Part shown: positions 11,903 to 15,532 of the stretch, piece by piece
Layout: each line of letters opens with the position of its first letter
Numbering within the stretch: position 1 is the first letter of the stretch
Assembly: GCA_003218615.1 (NCBI GenBank)
Contig: QHOD01000042.1
Coordinates: forward strand, 1-15,532
Length of the DNA stretch: 15,532 nucleotides
Direction of reading: 5' to 3'
DNA from: Verrucomicrobiota bacterium
GTDB taxonomy: Bacteria; Verrucomicrobiota; Verrucomicrobiia; Chthoniobacterales; UBA10450
Translations under genes and position numbers: made by a program
The notes under the pieces: model-generated
Seen by the model: only the letters and a program-made list of their open reading frames with translations
Database searches by the model: none
What the model was told of the DNA's origin: nothing

Positions 11903-14560
11903 ATGTCTTTGCTGCAGCACACTACCGACCGGGGTAGCCGTCGCTTGGGGAATGCGGCGTGTTTGCCGTTGTGCGGGTTTGCCGTGGTTTGTCTTCTGCT
12001 GCTAACAAGCTTCTGCGCAACTGGAGCGGAGCCGAAACGTGTCCTGGTGGTTCACTCCTTTGGAACGGTCGCGCCGCCGTTCACGACTCACTCAACAGCC
12101 TTTGAAGCCGAACTGGTAAAGCGAATGGGGAACCATGTTGATCTGGACGAAGTTTCCTTGGACATGGCGCGATATACGGCACCTGACATGCAGGAGGCCG
12201 TGGTTGACTACCTGGAAAAGCGCGGTGCCAAGTGGAAGCCGGATCTGGTGGTGCCCATTGGCGGCCCAGCCGGGATTTTTGTCGCCAAATTTCGGCAGCG
12301 TCTTTTTCCCAACATTCCCATCCTTTATTGCAGCCTCGATCGACGTCTTTTGGGACCTGACGCTTTCGACGAGAATACGACCTTTGTCGGCGCCAATTAC
12401 GAAGTTAGGGGCTTCGCCGAAGACATTCTGCAAATAGCCCCCGACACGAAAAACATCGCGATCGTTATCGGGGCGACACCGCTCGAGCAATATTGGACCG
12501 AGGCATTTCGCAGGGGATTTGAGCCGTTTACGGATCGCGTGAACTTCATCTGGCTTAATGATTTGTCTTTCGATCAAGTGCTGGAACGGGTGCACACGCT
12601 ACCTCCGCACTCCTTCATTTTTCTCATCCTGTTCCTGCGAGATGCGGCGGGTGTGACCCAAAATGCAGATGAAGCGTTGCAGCGTCTGCACGCCGTCGCA
12701 AACGCACCGATCAACAGCATTTTTACCAGCCAGATGGGCCTCGGAATTGTCGGTGGCCGGCTCTATCCGAGCACAGAAGATGGAATGAAGGCCGCGGAGA
12801 CGGCGGTACAAATATTGAATGGTGCATCGCCTTCGAGCTTTCCACCGAGGATCGTGCCGCGGACGTCACCACAGTATGACTGGCGAGAGTTGCGGCGCTG
12901 GAAGATCGACGAGCGACATCTTCCGCCTGGCAGCACGATTTTGTTTCAGACGCCCACAGTTTGGCAACAGTATCGATGGTGGATCATTGCTGGGGTGTCG
13001 ATATGCGTCGTCCAGGCGGTGCTTATTGCCGGCTTGGTCGCTAATCTGATCCGGCGACGCCGTGCTGAGGGGTCGTTAGTGGAAAGCGAACGCCGCTTTC
13101 GGGTGATGGCTGATGCCACGCCCGTTCTCATGTGGATGTCCGGCGTGGACAAGCTCTGCACTTTCTTTAACAAACCGTGGTTAGAGTTTACCGGCCGCAG
13201 TATGGAACAGGAACTTGGAAACGGCTGGACTGACGGCGTCCACGCTGACGATTTGCAAAAATGTTTCAAGACTTACACTGAAGCCTTCGATGCGCGACAG
13301 CCGTTCGTGATGCAATACCGACTGCGGCGACACGATGGCGAGTATCGCTGGGTAGCTGACCAAGGTGTAGCGCGCTATAACGCGCAAGGAGAATTCGCCG
13401 GGTACATCGGCTCATGCGTCGATGTTACTGAGCTGGTTAGCAAAGACGAAGCCTTGCGCGAAAGCGAAGAACGCATGCGTCTGGCTGCCGAGGCGGTTAA
13501 TCTGGGGATTTGGGAATGGGATCTGGGCAAAGATGAAATCTGGGCCACCAATGCGCGACGGGCGCTTTTAGGGTGGCCTGCTTCAGGAAAAATCACGCTG
13601 GAAGATTTTATTTCCACCGTGCATCCAGATGATCGCAATCGTATTCGACAAGCGATTGATGACGCGATTCACAAGGGTCAAGATTACGATTCTGAATATC
13701 GGCTGGTCCTGCCAGACGGAATTGTGCGTTGGATGGCGGCGCGCGGAAGTATGCACTTCGATGCCCATGGCAACCCAGCCCGACTTTTGGGAATCAACAT
13801 TGATATTACTGCTCGAAAACAGGCGGAACTCGAAGCCAAACAACGCCGTGACGAGCTCAGTCACCTAAGTCGTGTCGCACTGGTGGGCGAGCTGTCCGCT
13901 TCCATTGCTCACGAGTTGAATCAACCGCTCGCGGGAATTCTGACCAATGCCGGCGCGGGAGAGTTCGTTATTGATCGGGGGGATGTCGATCTAAAAGAGA
14001 TCCGTGAGCTGCTCGCTGACATCAGCGCTGATGCGCGCCGCGCCAGCGACGTCGTCCGCGACATCCGCGGCATGATAAAAAAAGAACAGGTGACCCGGCG
14101 TCGCATCAACCTGAATGATGTTGTGACCAACGCAGTTCAGATAATTGGTTCCGATGCGTTACTGCACGCCTGTGAGTTAAAGATTTCGCTCGAGGCAGCT
14201 TTACCAATAGTCGCGGTTGATCCGATCCAGATTCAGCAGGTCTTGATCAATCTTATCTTGAATGCGTTTGACGCCATGCGCGACACTCCGGTATCAAAAC
14301 GTCGAGTCGAAATTATGACTCGGGAAAACGGTGATGGGGCTGTTCGCATCAGCGTGCGTGATTATGGTGTCGGCATTTCGGAGGAAATGAGAAGCCGAAT
14401 ATTTGAGCAATTCTTTACAACCAAGCCGGAGGGCTTGGGCATGGGGCTCGCCATCGTCCGCTCGATTGTTGAAGAGCACGCGGGCACCATTGAAGCAGAA
14501 AACGCCGAGGGCGAAGGTGCACGATTCCATTTCACTTTGCCGATAAGCGCTGGTGGCTAA
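11903..14560 (+). CDS. Membrane sensor kinase: binding-protein-like sensor, PAS-PAS, HisKA, HATPase
   Basis: 885 residues. Signal peptide/first membrane segment at about 21-42 (ending CATGAE). Extracytoplasmic domain 45-350 resembles ABC_sub_bind proteins: KRVLVVHSFG, PDLVVPIGGPAGIF, FPNIPILYCSLD, IVGGRLYPSTEDGMKAAETAVQILNG. Second membrane helix at 359-383. PAS 1 (395-510) and PAS 2 with PAC-like end (520-640), short linker, HisKA with H670 in ASIAHELNQPL, N-box NLILNAFDAM (N787), G1 RDYGVGIS (D820), F-box FEQFFTTK and G2 GLGMGLAIV. AHELNQPL is the FixL/DctB type. So an external small molecule is probably sensed by the binding-protein-like domain. No haem-binding FixL-type PAS histidine is obvious. 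The start at ATG 11903 is chosen for the signal peptide. The response-regulator gene follows at once. Confidence 0.93.
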   Translation: MSLLQHTTDRGSRRLGNAACLPLCGFAVVCLLLLTSFCATGAEPKRVLVVHSFGTVAPPFTTHSTAFEAELVKRMGNHVDLDEVSLDMARYTAPDMQEAVVDYLEKRGAKWKPDLVVPIGGPAGIFVAKFRQRLFPNIPILYCSLDRRLLGPDAFDENTTFVGANYEVRGFAEDILQIAPDTKNIAIVIGATPLEQYWTEAFRRGFEPFTDRVNFIWLNDLSFDQVLERVHTLPPHSFIFLILFLRDAAGVTQNADEALQRLHAVANAPINSIFTSQMGLGIVGGRLYPSTEDGMKAAETAVQILNGASPSSFPPRIVPRTSPQYDWRELRRWKIDERHLPPGSTILFQTPTVWQQYRWWIIAGVSICVVQAVLIAGLVANLIRRRRAEGSLVESERRFRVMADATPVLMWMSGVDKLCTFFNKPWLEFTGRSMEQELGNGWTDGVHADDLQKCFKTYTEAFDARQPFVMQYRLRRHDGEYRWVADQGVARYNAQGEFAGYIGSCVDVTELVSKDEALRESEERMRLAAEAVNLGIWEWDLGKDEIWATNARRALLGWPASGKITLEDFISTVHPDDRNRIRQAIDDAIHKGQDYDSEYRLVLPDGIVRWMAARGSMHFDAHGNPARLLGINIDITARKQAELEAKQRRDELSHLSRVALVGELSASIAHELNQPLAGILTNAGAGEFVIDRGDVDLKEIRELLADISADARRASDVVRDIRGMIKKEQVTRRRINLNDVVTNAVQIIGSDALLHACELKISLEAALPIVAVDPIQIQQVLINLILNAFDAMRDTPVSKRRVEIMTRENGDGAVRISVRDYGVGISEEMRSRIFEQFFTTKPEGLGMGLAIVRSIVEEHAGTIEAENAEGEGARFHFTLPISAGG

Positions 14561-14564
14561 TCAA

Positions 14565-15206
14565 ATGATTCCTCCCAATAGCTTGGTTTTTGTAATCGAC
14601 GATGACGCCTCCATTCGAAAAGGGCTGTCGCGATTGCTCCGCGCCACTGGCTACCGGAGCGAGATCTTCAGCTCGGCCGCGGATTTTTTGGCGCGCAGTC
14701 CACACCCCGGCCCTTCCTGTGTGATTGTCGATGTTCGGATGCCAGGGCTTAATGGCATCAAGCTTCAGGAAACTTTGATTCAGCGGTGCCGGCATGAACA
14801 ACTCATCTTTATCACAGGGCACGGCAACGTTCCCATGTGTGCCCAAGCGATGAAGGCGGGCGCAGTCGATTTTCTTCCGAAGCCGTTCCGAAATGCCCAC
14901 TTGCTTCAGTGCGTTGAACGCGCACTGGCGCGATCGGCCGATGAACGGAGCCGCACCGCGGAAAGGAACAAGGCCCGGCAACTTCTCGACCTGCTCACGC
15001 CGCGTGAGTTCGAAGTGATGCAGCTGGTTACTACCGGCATGCTGAACAAGCAGATTGCGGGAGAGCTCGGCGCGGCGGAAAAGACGGTCAAAGTTCATCG
15101 AGGCCGCGTGATGCACAAGCTCGGAGTAACATCGGTCGCCGAATTACTGCATCTGACTCAAAAAGCGGTCGTTGCACCCATAGCCGGGCATAAGACCAAG
15201 GTCTAA
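14565..15206 (+). CDS. FixJ-type response regulator, receiver plus LuxR helix-turn-helix
   Basis: 213 residues. Receiver domain (5-122): acidic pocket IDDD (12-14), phospho-acceptor D56 in VIVDVRMPGLNG, T84 in FITGHGNVPM and K106 in FLPKPF. The wording GHGNVPM..AMKAGAVDFLPKPF is the FixJ/NodW hallmark. LuxR-type DNA-binding domain (144-197): LTPREFEVMQLV, NKQIAGELG, EKTVKVHRGRVMHKLG. It should be phosphorylated by the kinase encoded just before it and then bind promoters. Start: ATG at 14565 has GGTGG eight bases upstream; the GTG at 14553 would overlap the kinase stop by eight bases but has no ribosome-binding site. Target genes are not visible. Confidence 0.95.
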   Translation: MIPPNSLVFVIDDDASIRKGLSRLLRATGYRSEIFSSAADFLARSPHPGPSCVIVDVRMPGLNGIKLQETLIQRCRHEQLIFITGHGNVPMCAQAMKAGAVDFLPKPFRNAHLLQCVERALARSADERSRTAERNKARQLLDLLTPREFEVMQLVTTGMLNKQIAGELGAAEKTVKVHRGRVMHKLGVTSVAELLHLTQKAVVAPIAGHKTKV

Positions 15207-15244
15207 TTTCGCGCAAGCCGTAGAGAGTCGATTCTCAAGCCACT

Positions 15245-15532
15245 TTGTTTGATCCTACCGCTACAATCTGCCTGCTGGATGACGACCTTGCAGTGTTGAA
15301 AGGAATGAGTCGCCTTCTTTCCGCTGCCAACTGGAACGTTAAACAATTCAGCGATCCCGAGAAATTTTTGGTTTATGCCAAGACTCATCGTCCTCCCATT
15401 GCCGTGATCGATGTCTGGATGCCGATCATGAACGGGCTGGAAGTGCAATCGCGGCTTCGGGAAATTTCTCCGTCCACCAGAATTATCATCTTCACCGGAA
15501 AAGAAGACCCGCGCGTTCGATCCACCGCGTTA
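15245..15532 (+). CDS. Second response regulator, receiver domain, 5' part
   Basis: The frame is open from 15224 to the window end. Translation from TTG at 15245 gives FDPTATICLLDDDLAVLKGM, then AVIDVWMPIMNGLEVQSRLR and RIIIFTGKEDPRVRSTAL: a receiver domain with its acidic pocket (LLDDD), phospho-acceptor Asp in VIDVWMP and the Thr of FTGK. No ATG precedes the LLDDD motif, so the start must be TTG or lies in the 39-base gap after the previous stop; AGAGAG at 15222-15227 is too far to decide. The C-terminal output domain is beyond the window. It is in line with the kinase and the FixJ-type regulator, so it is probably a second partner of the same kinase or a phosphate sink. Confidence 0.85.
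   Translation, partial: MFDPTATICLLDDDLAVLKGMSRLLSAANWNVKQFSDPEKFLVYAKTHRPPIAVIDVWMPIMNGLEVQSRLREISPSTRIIIFTGKEDPRVRSTAL

Noticed and set aside
11487..12005. Plus-strand 172-codon frame in the gap before the sensor kinase
   Set aside because: It overlaps the kinase start by 100 bases, and its translation is rich in Cys, Trp and Arg with no pattern; the minus-strand frame at 11617-11766 is more protein-like.
15193..15204. AGACC-AA-GGTCT inverted repeat at the end of the FixJ-type gene
   Set aside because: The loop is only two bases, it lies within coding sequence and no T-run follows, so it is not a credible terminator.
1..15532. CRISPR array, insertion sequence with transposase, rRNA or intact tRNA gene
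   Set aside because: I saw no regularly spaced repeats, no transposase or integrase motifs, and no complete tRNA cloverleaf; only the tRNA-Thr half at 11430-11474.

Overview
The window looks like a chromosomal stretch of an uncultured or soil-type bacterium. Three things make me think of Verrucomicrobiota (Chthoniobacterales/Spartobacteria-like): moderate GC, many genes with weak or no Shine-Dalgarno sequence, and interspersed non-coding repeats (a 'TTGTAGCGRCGCTCC' inverted repeat at 6859-6929, a 'GAGGTCAGAGATCAG' type repeat at 5599-5626, a 'CTTGTCCTGAGCGAAG' element at 11380-11417). This placement is inference from recalled sequence flavour, not from any search.

Layout. 1-326: 3' end of a TMEM175-like cation channel gene. 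432-659: dodecin, a small flavin/CoA-binding storage protein. 850-1182: a hypothetical protein. 1222-3625: a chain of three overlapping frames, namely a doubtful short ORF, a channel-like membrane protein whose K+ selectivity filter appears to lack GYG, and a complete SulP anion transporter with a STAS domain. Nineteen bases from the start of the codon after the SulP stop begins a remnant of a second TMEM175-like gene (3632-3814), about 87% identical in DNA to the first copy over its last 147 bases. The left part is thus an ion-transport cluster that has been rearranged. 3844-5503: a nitroreductase and an aldo/keto reductase, divergently transcribed. 5565-6854 (minus): a soluble PAS histidine kinase of the NtrB type, with repeat DNA at both of its ends. 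6930-7297 has no intact gene but may hold a decayed end of priA.

7298-11344 is a coherent import locus. A LysR regulator faces a three-gene ABC importer operon (lipoprotein binding protein, permease, ATPase) of the nitrate/sulfonate/taurine class, with overlapping genes; the substrate cannot be read from the sequence.

11345-11902 is non-coding. It holds a repeat element, the 3' half of a tRNA-Thr(UGU) gene starting exactly at the anticodon loop (a classic footprint of an integrative element), and an unexplained short reading frame on the minus strand.

11903 to the end is a signalling operon: a membrane sensor kinase whose extracytoplasmic part resembles ABC_sub_bind binding proteins, followed by PAS-PAS-HisKA-HATPase; then a FixJ-type response regulator overlapping or abutting it; then a second receiver protein running off the window. 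I see no fully new multi-gene system. The best leads are the GYG-less channel coupled to SulP, the TMEM175 duplication scar, the tRNA half-gene, and the binding-protein sensor with two response regulators.
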